From the NCBI GenBank assembly GCA_964291545.2, contig OZ219860.1:868001-932000 (forward strand): DNA of 64,000 nt. The letters run 5' to 3'. The notes beneath the pieces were generated by a model. The model saw only the letters and a list, made by a program, of their open reading frames with translations, did not search any database and had not been told where the DNA came from. Position numbers and translations under genes: made by a program. Shown one piece after another: positions 49,262 to 57,644 of this stretch. The first letter of the stretch is position 1. Every line of letters begins with the position of its first letter. This DNA is from G963667675 sp964291545. GTDB lineage: Bacteria > Chloroflexota > Dehalococcoidia > Lucifugimonadales > UBA3495.

Positions 49262-50203
49262 TCACACCCGCTGGTACTTGGAGATGCTCCGTAGCTCCCG
49301 AGGCGGGTCCATGTAGCTGCCGCGGATGGTGTAGGACACCTCGGCCACGTAGAGGTCGCCGCGGGAGTCCACGGCTATCCCGTGGGGCGCTATGAATTGC
49401 CCCGGCCCCTCTCCCTCTTCCGGGGCGCCGAACAGGCAGACCCGGTTGCCGTCCAGGTCGTAGATCGACACCCTGTGGCCCAGCCCGGGCGCGTCGTCCA
49501 CCCCCGGCATGCCGTTGAGCTCTCCGACATAGATGTGGTCTTGCCACAAGACCATGGAGTCGGGACGGTGGATGTTGTTCCACATGGTTATGAAGTTGCC
49601 CTGGGGGTCGAAAATCTGAATCCGGTGCGCCTCCCGGTCTACTACGTACACCCGGTCGTCGCGGTCCACGGCAATGTTGTGCGGGCGAATGAACTGCCCG
49701 GCGTCGATGCCGGAGCTGCCCCAGGAGAACTTGTACTCGCCCGATCCTGTGAAGACGTGAATCCGGGCGTTGCCGTACCCGTCTGAGACATAGATGTCGC
49801 CGTTGCTGGCCATGATGGCCGCCGACGTTGGGCGGTTGAATGGCTGGCCGCTCCACTTGGGGGCCGGGTGGTCTCGCTTGCTGATCTCCATCAGCTTCTC
49901 GCCGTCGCGGCTGAACTTCTGGATAGTGTGCATTCCGTCGTCGGCCGCCAGCAAAGAATCGTCGTGGGCAATGTACAGGCCGTGAGTGCGGACGCTGAAC
50001 TGACCCTCGCCAAAGGTGTGCAGGAAGTTCCCCTCGCTGTCAAAGACAATGAAGGGGTGTTCTCCCCTGGTCAGGAAGTAGACGTTATCGTCTGAATCAA
50101 CCGCCACGCCGGGGCATTCGAGGAACCGAACCTCCGGAGGCAGCTTCGCCCACCCTTCTACGTATTGATACCGAAAGTCGCCGGAGCCAAAGGTCTCAGC
50201 CAT
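49262..50203 (-). CDS. NHL-repeat six-bladed beta-propeller protein
   Basis: A 313-residue propeller with repeated blades: GVAVDSDDNVYFLTR, HGLYIAHDDSLLAADDG, NIAVDRDDRVYVVDR and HGIAVDSRGDLYVAE. The layout is close to the lyase domain of peptidyl-alpha-hydroxyglycine amidating enzymes, and similar bacterial proteins are common in Chloroflexota and marine groups. No signal peptide is present, so it may be cytoplasmic. It could be a lactonase-like or lyase enzyme, or a binding scaffold. It lies 82 bp after the thiolase gene on the same strand, so the two may be one transcript. Confidence 0.85.
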   Translation of the reverse strand: MAETFGSGDFRYQYVEGWAKLPPEVRFLECPGVAVDSDDNVYFLTRGEHPFIVFDSEGNFLHTFGEGQFSVRTHGLYIAHDDSLLAADDGMHTIQKFSRDGEKLMEISKRDHPAPKWSGQPFNRPTSAAIMASNGDIYVSDGYGNARIHVFTGSGEYKFSWGSSGIDAGQFIRPHNIAVDRDDRVYVVDREAHRIQIFDPQGNFITMWNNIHRPDSMVLWQDHIYVGELNGMPGVDDAPGLGHRVSIYDLDGNRVCLFGAPEEGEGPGQFIAPHGIAVDSRGDLYVAEVSYTIRGSYMDPPRELRSISKYQRV

Positions 50204-50285
50204 CTATCCTTCCGTCAATGCCCTTGTTAGTTGGAATGCCGCCCGCCATACTCCGTTCGCATCTCCAGGCGAGGGCTTGCCGGGC

Positions 50286-51482
50286 TTAGCGGCGTTCGAA
50301 CACCGCCGCCATTCCCTGTCCGCCGCCGACGCACATGGTCTCCATGCCGAACTGGGCGTCCCTGCGCTCCATTTCGTGCAGCATGGTGGTAAGTATCCGG
50401 CAACCCGTGGCGCCTATGGGATGGCCCAGGGAAATTCCGGACCCGTTCACGTTCAGGTTGTCTTCGTGGGGCAGTTTCCACTCCCGCAGCACTGCCAGCA
50501 CCTGCGCTGCGAAGGCCTCGTTAAGCTCTATCAGGTCCATGTCCTGCAGCGTCATGCCCAGCTTGTCCATCAGCTTGGCGGCCGCCGGGACCGGGCCGAT
50601 GCCCATGTAGGCCGGATGGCAGCCGGCAACCGCCCACCCTTTCAGGTATCCCTTGGCCTCCAATCCCAGTTCTTCCAGCTTGTCCGCCGCCACCACCATG
50701 CATGCCGATGCGGCGTCGTTCTGGCTGCTGGCGTTCCCGGCAGTAACAGTCCCGTCCTCCATCATGGGACGCAGCCGCGCCAGGACGTCCAACGAAGTGT
50801 CGGCCCGCGGCCCTTCGTCCTTGTTGAATATCACCGGGTCGCCCCGGCGTTGGGGCACCGGCACGTCGATGACTTCCGCATCGAACTTGCCATCCTCCCA
50901 GGCGGCAACGGCCCGCTGGTGGCTTCTCAAGGCATACTCGTCCTGCTCCTCCCGGGGAATTTCGTACTGCTTGGCCAGGTTCTCAGCGGTCCCAATCATG
51001 CCTGCTATGTGCCCGAACCGCTCCTCCGGAGAAACCATTACCCGGGAGCGGGCCAGCCGGTCGTGAAATTGGACCGAACCCTGCCGCGCCCCCCAGCGGA
51101 ACTCGTTTACATAATATTCGACATTGCTCATGCTTTCCACGCCGCCGGCGACAACCACGTCGGCGTTGTCAGTTTGCACCAGCATGGCTGCGCTCAGGAT
51201 TGCCTGAAGGCCCGACGCGCAGCGGCGGTCCAACTGGCAGCCGGGAACTTCGATGGGCAGGCCGGCCATCAAAGAAGCGAGCCTGCCCATCGCCGGGTTC
51301 TCACCGCTGGGATAGCCGTGGCCGATGACCACGTCATCTACTTTGGCGGGGTCCAGGCCGCTGCGTTCCAGCGTCGCCTTTATCGCCAGGCTGGCCATTT
51401 CCGCAGCCGGGACTTCTCTCAAGGCTCCGCCGTAGCGGGCCACTGCGGTACGTACCGGTGATACAATCGCAACTTCACGCAT
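50286..51482 (-). CDS. Acetyl-CoA acetyltransferase (thiolase)
   Basis: A 398-residue thiolase. The acyl-carrying Cys88 is in LDRRCASGLQAI, with the later LNEAFAAQ, GHPIGATG (catalytic His) and CVGGGQGMAAVFE (second Cys) motifs. It either cleaves 3-oxoacyl-CoA at the end of beta-oxidation or condenses two acetyl-CoA. With the crotonases, CoA-transferases and dehydratase in the window, a degradative role is likely. Start is ATG with AGGAGAGA ahead, on the minus strand. Confidence 0.95.
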   Translation of the reverse strand: MREVAIVSPVRTAVARYGGALREVPAAEMASLAIKATLERSGLDPAKVDDVVIGHGYPSGENPAMGRLASLMAGLPIEVPGCQLDRRCASGLQAILSAAMLVQTDNADVVVAGGVESMSNVEYYVNEFRWGARQGSVQFHDRLARSRVMVSPEERFGHIAGMIGTAENLAKQYEIPREEQDEYALRSHQRAVAAWEDGKFDAEVIDVPVPQRRGDPVIFNKDEGPRADTSLDVLARLRPMMEDGTVTAGNASSQNDAASACMVVAADKLEELGLEAKGYLKGWAVAGCHPAYMGIGPVPAAAKLMDKLGMTLQDMDLIELNEAFAAQVLAVLREWKLPHEDNLNVNGSGISLGHPIGATGCRILTTMLHEMERRDAQFGMETMCVGGGQGMAAVFERR

Positions 51483-51645
51483 AGTTCTCTCCTCTAGCTA
51501 CAGGGTGGTTGGAAGCCGGTTTCAGAGGGCGGTATATCGCCCCGCATATCATACCCCGGCGGGGCTACCTTGTCGATTACGCCATTGGAATCCAGTTCCC
51601 CTTGTGCTAGGATACCGCCCAGCCCAAAAGGGGTTGCCAACCGCT

Positions 51646-52656
51646 ATGCCAACAAACAGCAAAACCGACTCGGCCATCATCACCCGGGACCTTACCCGCC
51701 ACTACGGTCCGGTCAAAGCCGTAGACGGAATCGACCTAAACGTCACCAGGGGCGAGATTTACGGCTTCTTGGGCCCCAACGGCGCCGGCAAGACCACCGT
51801 CATACGCATGCTCATTACCCTGCTGGCGCCCACATCCGGGACGATGACGGTGGCCGGTTTCGATGTGGTGGGGAACCCTGAGGAGGTGCGCTTGCGTATT
51901 GGGGCTGCCCTGCAGGAGGCAGCGCTGGACAACAAGCAGACTGGCCGGGAACTGCTTCGCATTCAGGGCCGGCTGTACGGGTTGTCCAGGTCACGCGTGG
52001 ATGAGCGCATCTCCGAACTGTCACAATTGATCGACATCGGCGATGCCATGGACCGCCTCATAGGCACCTACTCCGGCGGCATGAAGCGGCGCCTGGACCT
52101 GGCCGCCGCATTGATCCACACGCCGGAAATCCTTTTTCTAGACGAGCCGACCACGGGCCTCGACCCCATCAGCCGGGCCCGCATATGGGAAGAGGTGCGC
52201 GGCATCAACCGCGAGCATGGGATCACCATATTCCTGACCACCCAGTACCTGGAAGAAGCCGATGCCCTGGCAAGCCGCGTCGGCATCATAGACCGGGGCA
52301 GGCTGGCTGCTGAGGGGACGCCCGAGGACCTGAAGCGCGCCCGCGGCTCCGACCTGATCATCGCCAGGCTGGAAGGCGATGGCGATGCCGACGCCGCGGC
52401 TAACGCGTTGAAAGACATACCGTCCATAGCCGGGATAGAGGTCCACGGCCATGAATTGACGGTGAGCGTCAGTAGCGGCGCATCTCTCATTAGCTCGATA
52501 GCCCTGGCGCTGGACCACGTCGGTGTCGGGGTCCAGGAACTCACCCTGCGGACGCCCACCCTGGACGATGTTTTCCTCCAGGTCACCGGCGCCCGCTTGC
52601 AGGGCAGCGTCGACGGACAACTGCCGGAGGCCAGAAGCGACTCAGAGTCCGGTTGA
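51646..52656 (+). CDS. ABC-2-type exporter ATPase (DrrA-like)
   Basis: A 336-residue ATPase. Walker A GPNGAGKTT is at 43-51, YSGGMKRRLDLA is the DrrA/NodI-type signature and Walker B is FLDEPTTGLDP. The C-terminal 80 residues are the extra domain seen in drug-exporter ATPases. I start at ATG 51646; a longer frame from 51505 is not conserved. It is followed by a matching permease at 52728. Likely substrates are drugs, lipids or antibiotics. Confidence 0.92.
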   Translation: MPTNSKTDSAIITRDLTRHYGPVKAVDGIDLNVTRGEIYGFLGPNGAGKTTVIRMLITLLAPTSGTMTVAGFDVVGNPEEVRLRIGAALQEAALDNKQTGRELLRIQGRLYGLSRSRVDERISELSQLIDIGDAMDRLIGTYSGGMKRRLDLAAALIHTPEILFLDEPTTGLDPISRARIWEEVRGINREHGITIFLTTQYLEEADALASRVGIIDRGRLAAEGTPEDLKRARGSDLIIARLEGDGDADAAANALKDIPSIAGIEVHGHELTVSVSSGASLISSIALALDHVGVGVQELTLRTPTLDDVFLQVTGARLQGSVDGQLPEARSDSESG

Positions 52657-52727
52657 CGGGCATAAGCGGCCGTCCGTAGCCGCTTGTTTCAGCGCGGCAT
52701 ACCGCAACCGCTTAGAGGAGACAACTA

Positions 52728-53528
52728 ATGACGACAGCGTACGCCGGAACAACGCCCCAGGCCCGCAAACGAGGGTTCCTTTGGGATATGACAACGGTGG
52801 CCCAGCGCGCGGTGCGTTCGGTCTTGAGAGACCCGGAAACGACCATGCCGGCTCTCCTGATACCGGTGTTCATGTACGTGTTGACCATCGGCGCCCTGGA
52901 AGACTTCGCCGAGGGAATCCCAGGCCTGGACTACCGGGCGTTCCAACTGCCGGTGGCGGTCTTGTACGCCGTAACCGGCGTCTCCCGAGCCGTAACCGTG
53001 GTGACTGACATTCAGACCGGCTACTTCGACCGGCTGGCCATCACCCCGGTTAACCGGTTGGCCCTATTGCTCGGACTGATGATTGCCGACTTCTGCCTGG
53101 TGGTCGCTCTTACAATCCCGGTCATCATCATGGGCTACATCGCCGGCGTTACATTCGTTACCGGTATCTTGGGAATCCTGGCGTTCATGCTCCTGGCCGG
53201 ATTGTGGGGACTAATCTTTACGGGCTTTCCCTATGCCATAGCCCTGAAAACCGGGAACCCGGCGGCGGTCAACATGTCCTTCCTTCTATTCTTCCCTTTG
53301 GTGTTCATGACTACCGCCTTCATCCCACTGGAACAGATGACCGGATGGCTGGCGGCCGCCGCAGAGTACAACCCGGTTACGTACCTGCTGGAGGCGTTGC
53401 GATCCCTGGTATACGGAGGATGGCAACCGATGACGCTGGCCCAAGGGGCCGGGGCCACCCTCGCGCTTGGGGTAATCAGTATCGGCTTGGCCCTGGCCGC
53501 GTTGAAAGGCAGGGCCACCGTAAAGTAG
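52728..53528 (+). CDS. ABC-2-type exporter permease (DrrB-like)
   Basis: A 266-residue integral membrane protein with six helices, the ABC2_membrane fold. The cytoplasmic N-terminus has RSVLRDPETTMPALLIPVF, then VLYAVTGVSRAVTVVTDIQTGYFDRLAITPV, which is the family's coupling and gate region. The late segment EYNPVTYLLEALRSL is also typical. AGAGGAGA precedes the ATG. It pairs with the ATPase at 51646; together they form a drug-type exporter. Confidence 0.93.
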   Translation: MTTAYAGTTPQARKRGFLWDMTTVAQRAVRSVLRDPETTMPALLIPVFMYVLTIGALEDFAEGIPGLDYRAFQLPVAVLYAVTGVSRAVTVVTDIQTGYFDRLAITPVNRLALLLGLMIADFCLVVALTIPVIIMGYIAGVTFVTGILGILAFMLLAGLWGLIFTGFPYAIALKTGNPAAVNMSFLLFFPLVFMTTAFIPLEQMTGWLAAAAEYNPVTYLLEALRSLVYGGWQPMTLAQGAGATLALGVISIGLALAALKGRATVK

Positions 53529-53670
53529 TCCTCGCCTTCGTCGGGCAGTTCTCCGACCTGGATGAGCAGGTGACACGGCGTTTGACAAGGTTTCCTATGG
53601 GGGATACAGTTTGTGCCTGACCCCGTACCTGCACCGCCACCGCTAGCCGTTGCCCCTGGAGGACGCGCCG

Positions 53671-54324
53671 ATGATATACGAGATGCGGATCTACTATACC
53701 GTGCCCGGACAGTTGAACAAGCTCAACGACCGGTTCGCCAACCACACCATGGGCTTCTTCAATAACCATGGCATCGGCATGTTGGGCTTTTGGACCGACC
53801 TGATTGGCATCAGCAACCGGCTTACCTACATCCTGAGCTACGACGACATGGGTGACCGGGAAGCGAAATGGGACGCATTCCAGGCCGACAAGGGTTGGCA
53901 AGAGGTGCGGTCAGAGACTGAAAAGGACGGAGCCTTGGTTGCTTGGGTCGAGAACAGTTTCCTGAGCTTGACTCCCTACTCGCCCCAGCCCAAAGTAACG
54001 GGCGCCTTACAGGAACTGCGGACCTATCACGCCATTCCGGGCAAGCTGCCGGCCCTGCACGACCGGTTTGCCAACATGACCATAGGAATGTTCGACAAGC
54101 ACGGCATCGACAGCGTCGGCTACTGGACCGCCGCCGTGGGCACCAGCAACCAGTTGGTCTACATGATCGGCTACCCCAACATGGGACACCGGGAACAAGC
54201 CGTCGACAACATGATCGCCGACCCCGAATGGCAGAAAGCCTATTACGCATCGGAACGAGACGGGCCCATCCTCCGGTACACCGAGGGCGTAATTCTTAAG
54301 CCCACCAGCTACTCTCCCCGCTAG
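53671..54324 (+). CDS. NIPSNAP-family protein with two tandem domains
   Basis: A 217-residue protein made of two NIPSNAP (ferredoxin-like, dimeric alpha/beta barrel) domains. Each begins with an ELRTYHAIPGKLPALHDRF-type segment (residues 1-20 and about 112-131) and has an IGMLGFW or IDSVGYW strand later. Known members bind small molecules or act as scaffolds; no catalytic role is settled. ATG 53671 has GGAGG 8 bp ahead. It follows the ABC exporter and precedes an unknown jelly-roll gene by 30 bp, so the last two may be coupled. Confidence 0.87.
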   Translation: MIYEMRIYYTVPGQLNKLNDRFANHTMGFFNNHGIGMLGFWTDLIGISNRLTYILSYDDMGDREAKWDAFQADKGWQEVRSETEKDGALVAWVENSFLSLTPYSPQPKVTGALQELRTYHAIPGKLPALHDRFANMTIGMFDKHGIDSVGYWTAAVGTSNQLVYMIGYPNMGHREQAVDNMIADPEWQKAYYASERDGPILRYTEGVILKPTSYSPR

Positions 54325-54354
54325 CGGCCCGGCCAGGTCCCAACAAGAGCGAAG

Positions 54355-54873
54355 ATGATCCGGCTTGAACTGGACTTGGACAGTCCCGATGACCTGAAAT
54401 TGGTCAAGGCCCAGTGGAAGTTTGCCCAAGGGCTGGTCCCAGGCGAGCCCAATGAGGGTTTAAGCGCGGGGATCTCGGACAGCCCGGCGAGGCTGGCCGA
54501 TTACGACGACTCCTCATGGGAAGTGTGTGAGACTGTCCAAACAACCCGGTCCAAGGGGCTAACCTTCGGCTGGTACAGAATAGCCCTGACCCTGCCACAG
54601 CAGGTGCAGGGCAGGGACGTTGCTGGCTGGCGGGTCTTGTTCGAGACCTGTATCGACGATTACGGGGAAATATGGGTTGACGGCCATTGTGACTTTGCCA
54701 CCGGGACGGTAGCCGGGTTCAATAAACCTCATCGGGTTCCGCTGACCACCGACGCCCAGCCGGGGCGGAACTACGTCATCGCCTGCCTGGCGGCCAACGG
54801 GCCCCTGGCAGACCCATTTGGCGGCATCTTCATGCGCTACGCCCGCCTGGCTTTCGAGAACTACTCGGTTTAA
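54355..54873 (+). CDS. Jelly-roll (galactose-binding-like) protein of unknown function
   Basis: A 172-residue soluble protein. The ADYDDSSWEVCETVQ and FGWYRIALTLP segments, with WVDGHCDF later, match the beta-sandwich domain that starts glycoside hydrolase family 2 enzymes (usual W..DxSW...GWYR...). Here it is a free-standing domain without a catalytic barrel. It may bind sugar or act with the NIPSNAP protein encoded just before. The start is ATG 54355. I know no named family for the single-domain form. Confidence 0.75.
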   Translation: MIRLELDLDSPDDLKLVKAQWKFAQGLVPGEPNEGLSAGISDSPARLADYDDSSWEVCETVQTTRSKGLTFGWYRIALTLPQQVQGRDVAGWRVLFETCIDDYGEIWVDGHCDFATGTVAGFNKPHRVPLTTDAQPGRNYVIACLAANGPLADPFGGIFMRYARLAFENYSV

Positions 54874-54896
54874 GCGCCCACCGCCCGCTGACCTCC

Positions 54897-56066
54897 CTAT
54901 CCATCCCCCAGCGGCATGTCCAGTTGACCGTCCGGGCGTTTTGCCTCGCCCATTTGGACCAAGTACTCTTGTAACTCGTCAAGGGTGGAGAACCGGCGGT
55001 CGACTCTCTGATGAATAAATGGGGTAGGGTCCTTGGACGCTTCCCATACGACTATCACTTCTTTGGTAAAAGCCGTGGCATGCTCGATTTCTGACTGGAC
55101 ACCGGCGGCGATGAGCGGGTTGTCGTTGGCGTCCGCCGGGAAGTAAGCAACGATCACCTCGGATTGGTCGACCAACTTGTAGTCCCTGGCCACGATCTGT
55201 CCGTCGATATCCGGGATGGCTTCCTCGATTTCGCTGAAGTCCAGGTCTATCAGGTCGTCTCCCACGTCGCAGACCAGGCTTCCGCCGTCCCCCTTCGCCG
55301 CTCGCGCTTTTGCCATCATTTTTTGCAGGCGCTTCTCGCCGATCATCATGGGGTCAAAAGCGGTGAGGCTGGACCTGACCAGCCTGCGAAATTCAAGCAC
55401 CTTGTCCCAAATGGGCGGGTTGTCCTGCGCATCGCTGATGGGGTAGCTGACGTAGGCCCGGGGCTTCCACGGTTCGAACATGAGGTTGAATGCAACTTCC
55501 ATGGGGGCGGCGCTGACTTCCGGCTCGATTGAAACGCCCAGGACGTAGTGGGGGACCTTCAAGACCGACGAAATGATGTCTGCAGTCAGGATTTCCTCTT
55601 CCCGCCATATGAGCAGGTCCTTCAGGCTATAGCTCACGTCGCCAGGCAGAGACTTGTTCGCTTTCAACGTATCCAACCGATGCTTTATCGTCTCTACGTC
55701 GTCCACCAAAGTAATGACGATGTCGGGCTGGAAACCCTCCAACTCCGACATCTCGAAAGCCCTGAAGAGCTGATTGTTCCACCTGAACACCCCGTGGGAA
55801 TTTACGAATACGTTCTCATGCTTGGAGCTCTCGTAACTTATGCCTGTGAACGCCAGCCGCCTAAGGATTGACAACTCGGCCAGGGGTAGGTCCAGGATCT
55901 TGCCCTTTTGCAGGGGCTTCCCGGCCTTTTGGCTCTCACTGTACATAATTTCGCCGACGTTCATCACCGCATCTACGTTTACCCCGCGGCCGGCGCACAA
56001 GTCAGTCAACCGCTGAAGGTGCTGCTTCTTGTCTATTCCAGTCTGGCCTAAGAACAGGGCTCTCAC
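54897..56066 (-). CDS. Fusion of degenerate P-loop domain and nucleoside 2-deoxyribosyltransferase-like domain
   Basis: A 389-residue two-part protein. Residues 1-195 look like an adenylate-kinase-type P-loop fold, but the loop reads GQTGIDKK (7-14): Asp replaces the last Gly and Lys the usual Ser/Thr. A probable Walker-B strand is DIVITLVDD. Residues 200-389 resemble nucleoside 2-deoxyribosyltransferases or related base-exchange enzymes: PRAYVSYPIS, then DQSEVIVAYFPADANDNPLIAAGVQSE with Glu326 in the position of the catalytic Glu. It could process nucleotides or NAD-like molecules. The gene is alone on its strand, its stop 21 bp from a convergent one. I recognise no named family. Confidence 0.75.
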   Translation of the reverse strand: MRALFLGQTGIDKKQHLQRLTDLCAGRGVNVDAVMNVGEIMYSESQKAGKPLQKGKILDLPLAELSILRRLAFTGISYESSKHENVFVNSHGVFRWNNQLFRAFEMSELEGFQPDIVITLVDDVETIKHRLDTLKANKSLPGDVSYSLKDLLIWREEEILTADIISSVLKVPHYVLGVSIEPEVSAAPMEVAFNLMFEPWKPRAYVSYPISDAQDNPPIWDKVLEFRRLVRSSLTAFDPMMIGEKRLQKMMAKARAAKGDGGSLVCDVGDDLIDLDFSEIEEAIPDIDGQIVARDYKLVDQSEVIVAYFPADANDNPLIAAGVQSEIEHATAFTKEVIVVWEASKDPTPFIHQRVDRRFSTLDELQEYLVQMGEAKRPDGQLDMPLGDG

Positions 56067-56193
56067 TAATCGACCTCGCTTGGGCGGATTCTAGGTATAC
56101 CGGCGACACGCCGAAGGGAACGGGATTTGCATTTTGACGGCGCCGGGAAGCGGCCCCATCGGCCAGCGCCATCAAACTCCACAGCCTCAGGCC

Positions 56194-56415
56194 CTATAGT
56201 ATGCTCCCATCGAAAACGTGGTCGCGAATTACGGCGTAGACTACGTGTCCGACGGCAACCGCGAGGGCCAGCGCCGCGACATAAAGGATCAGCCTCTGGC
56301 GCCGCATCGAGTCGTGCGGACGGCCCTCGGCGGCGCCAGGTGAGCCGGCGTCCGATGCGTCGTCGCCGGGTCTCCCGGCAACCAGGCGAGACAATTTGGC
56401 TCCTGGTTTACGCAT
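56194..56415 (-). CDS. Small single-helix membrane protein
   Basis: A 73-residue predicted protein: a polar, low-complexity N-terminal part, a basic MRRQRL, and one hydrophobic helix (LYVAALALAVAVGHVVYAVI) with a short C-terminal tail. The start at 56415 is one of two options; an upstream ATG at 56460 adds 15 residues. The basic-hydrophobic pattern supports a real tail-anchored protein, but homology and ribosome site are weak. A plus-strand frame over the same DNA (56127-56549) has no support. Confidence 0.5.
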   Translation of the reverse strand: MRKPGAKLSRLVAGRPGDDASDAGSPGAAEGRPHDSMRRQRLILYVAALALAVAVGHVVYAVIRDHVFDGSIL

Positions 56416-56630
56416 CGTGGGCGGCCCTACCGCCCCGGTCACCGTCGATGTGCGGCTCAAATGTCGCAGGTCTGGAAGGCATGTATGGGGATTTTAACAG
56501 ATGGCTTTCGAACATCGTAACCGGCCCGTTCCCGGCGAAAGCAGATTGACAGGCGGGCGATAGCCTCATTATTATCGCCGAAATGGGCCTGGAGTTCTCA
56601 AGGAGATAACGGCCCGGGGAAGCGGCCGCT

Positions 56631-57530
56631 ATGGAGCAAGTTATGGAACTGGGAAAACTCGGCGTTTTCTGCTTTACGGAACACCTCACGCTGGCTGAAG
56701 TGGACGAAGCAGTACGGCACACGGAAAGGATGGGATACTCAGCGTTTTGGCATCCTGAGGTGTTCAGGCACGAGCCTTTTTGCCTGGCAAGCCGTATGTT
56801 GAGCCTCACCGAGAAATTGATTATCGCCACCGGAGTCGCCAACATTTACGTCAGGGACCCATACGCCGCCCGTTCAGGCCAGAACATGCTTACCAAGCTC
56901 TCCGGCGGGCGGTATCTGCTGGGGTTGGGCGTATCTCATTCGACGGCGGCAGCCTATCGCGGCTATGAATACGGCAGCCCTCTGGCAAGAATGCGCGACT
57001 ACCTGGACCGCATGGATGGAGCGACGCGGGTGATCCCAGAATTGGATGATTCGATGCCGATGGTTCTGGCGGCGTTGGGTCCAAAAATGATTTCATTGGC
57101 CGGAGAGCGCACCAACGGCGCGCACCCGTACAACGTTACCCCCGACCACACGTCGATGGCCCGGGAAATCCTTGGTCCTGACAAGTGGCTCTGCGTGGAG
57201 CAAAAGGTCATGCTGGAGACCGACCCTGGCCGGGCGCGGGACGCAGCCCGTGTGCACATGGCCGCGTTCTTGGTCAAGGCCAATTACCGCAATGCCTGGC
57301 TTCGCATGGGCTTTAGAGAGGATGACATAAACGACGGCGGCAGCGACCGATTCATTGACGCCATGGTTACCTGGGGTAACGAGTCAGCAATACGGCAACG
57401 GATCCAGGAACACTGGGATGCCGGAGCAAGCCACGTTTGCATCCAGGCTATCGACGCCGATGCGCCCTTTAAGCCCGACATCAACGCCCTGACGGTCTTG
57501 GCGCCCGAGCCAGCGGCTGTAGCGGCCTAA
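56631..57530 (+). CDS. LLM-class F420-dependent (or FMN) oxidoreductase
   Basis: A 299-residue luciferase-like monooxygenase/reductase of the group that uses coenzyme F420. The barrel is seen in LAEVDEAVRHTERMGYSAFW, then GVANIYVRDPYAARSGQNML and RYLLGLGVSHS; the ending ASHVCIQAID is usual. Translation may begin at ATG 56631 or at ATG 56643, which has GGAG 6 bp ahead (within the first codons of the longer form); I give the longer. It is convergent with the histidine kinase gene, and an inverted repeat lies between. The substrate is unknown; many relatives act on oxidised organics. Confidence 0.9.
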   Translation: MEQVMELGKLGVFCFTEHLTLAEVDEAVRHTERMGYSAFWHPEVFRHEPFCLASRMLSLTEKLIIATGVANIYVRDPYAARSGQNMLTKLSGGRYLLGLGVSHSTAAAYRGYEYGSPLARMRDYLDRMDGATRVIPELDDSMPMVLAALGPKMISLAGERTNGAHPYNVTPDHTSMAREILGPDKWLCVEQKVMLETDPGRARDAARVHMAAFLVKANYRNAWLRMGFREDDINDGGSDRFIDAMVTWGNESAIRQRIQEHWDAGASHVCIQAIDADAPFKPDINALTVLAPEPAAVAA

Positions 57531-57572
57531 GAACGGCTGCGCTCACGGCGCCGGAGGGCGATTTAGCCGTTC
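57531..57572. repeat. Inverted repeat between convergent genes
   Basis: GAACGGCT (57531-57538) and AGCCGTTC (57565-57572) can pair around 26 bp, directly after the LLM gene stop. A second pair (TAGGGA / TCCCTA around 57579-57599) follows. There is no T run. It probably serves as a weak terminator or a barrier between the convergent transcripts. Confidence 0.4.
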
Positions 57573-57644
57573 ACTGATAGGGAGAAAGGCCCTTCCCTAC
57601 CTGATAGAGCGTTGCCTCGGAGTCCCTGTTGGGGACGTGCCGGC

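Noticed and set aside
56127..56549. Plus-strand frame of 140 codons before the LLM gene
   Set aside because: Arg/Ser/Pro-rich with no domain; the opposite strand has a better small membrane protein.
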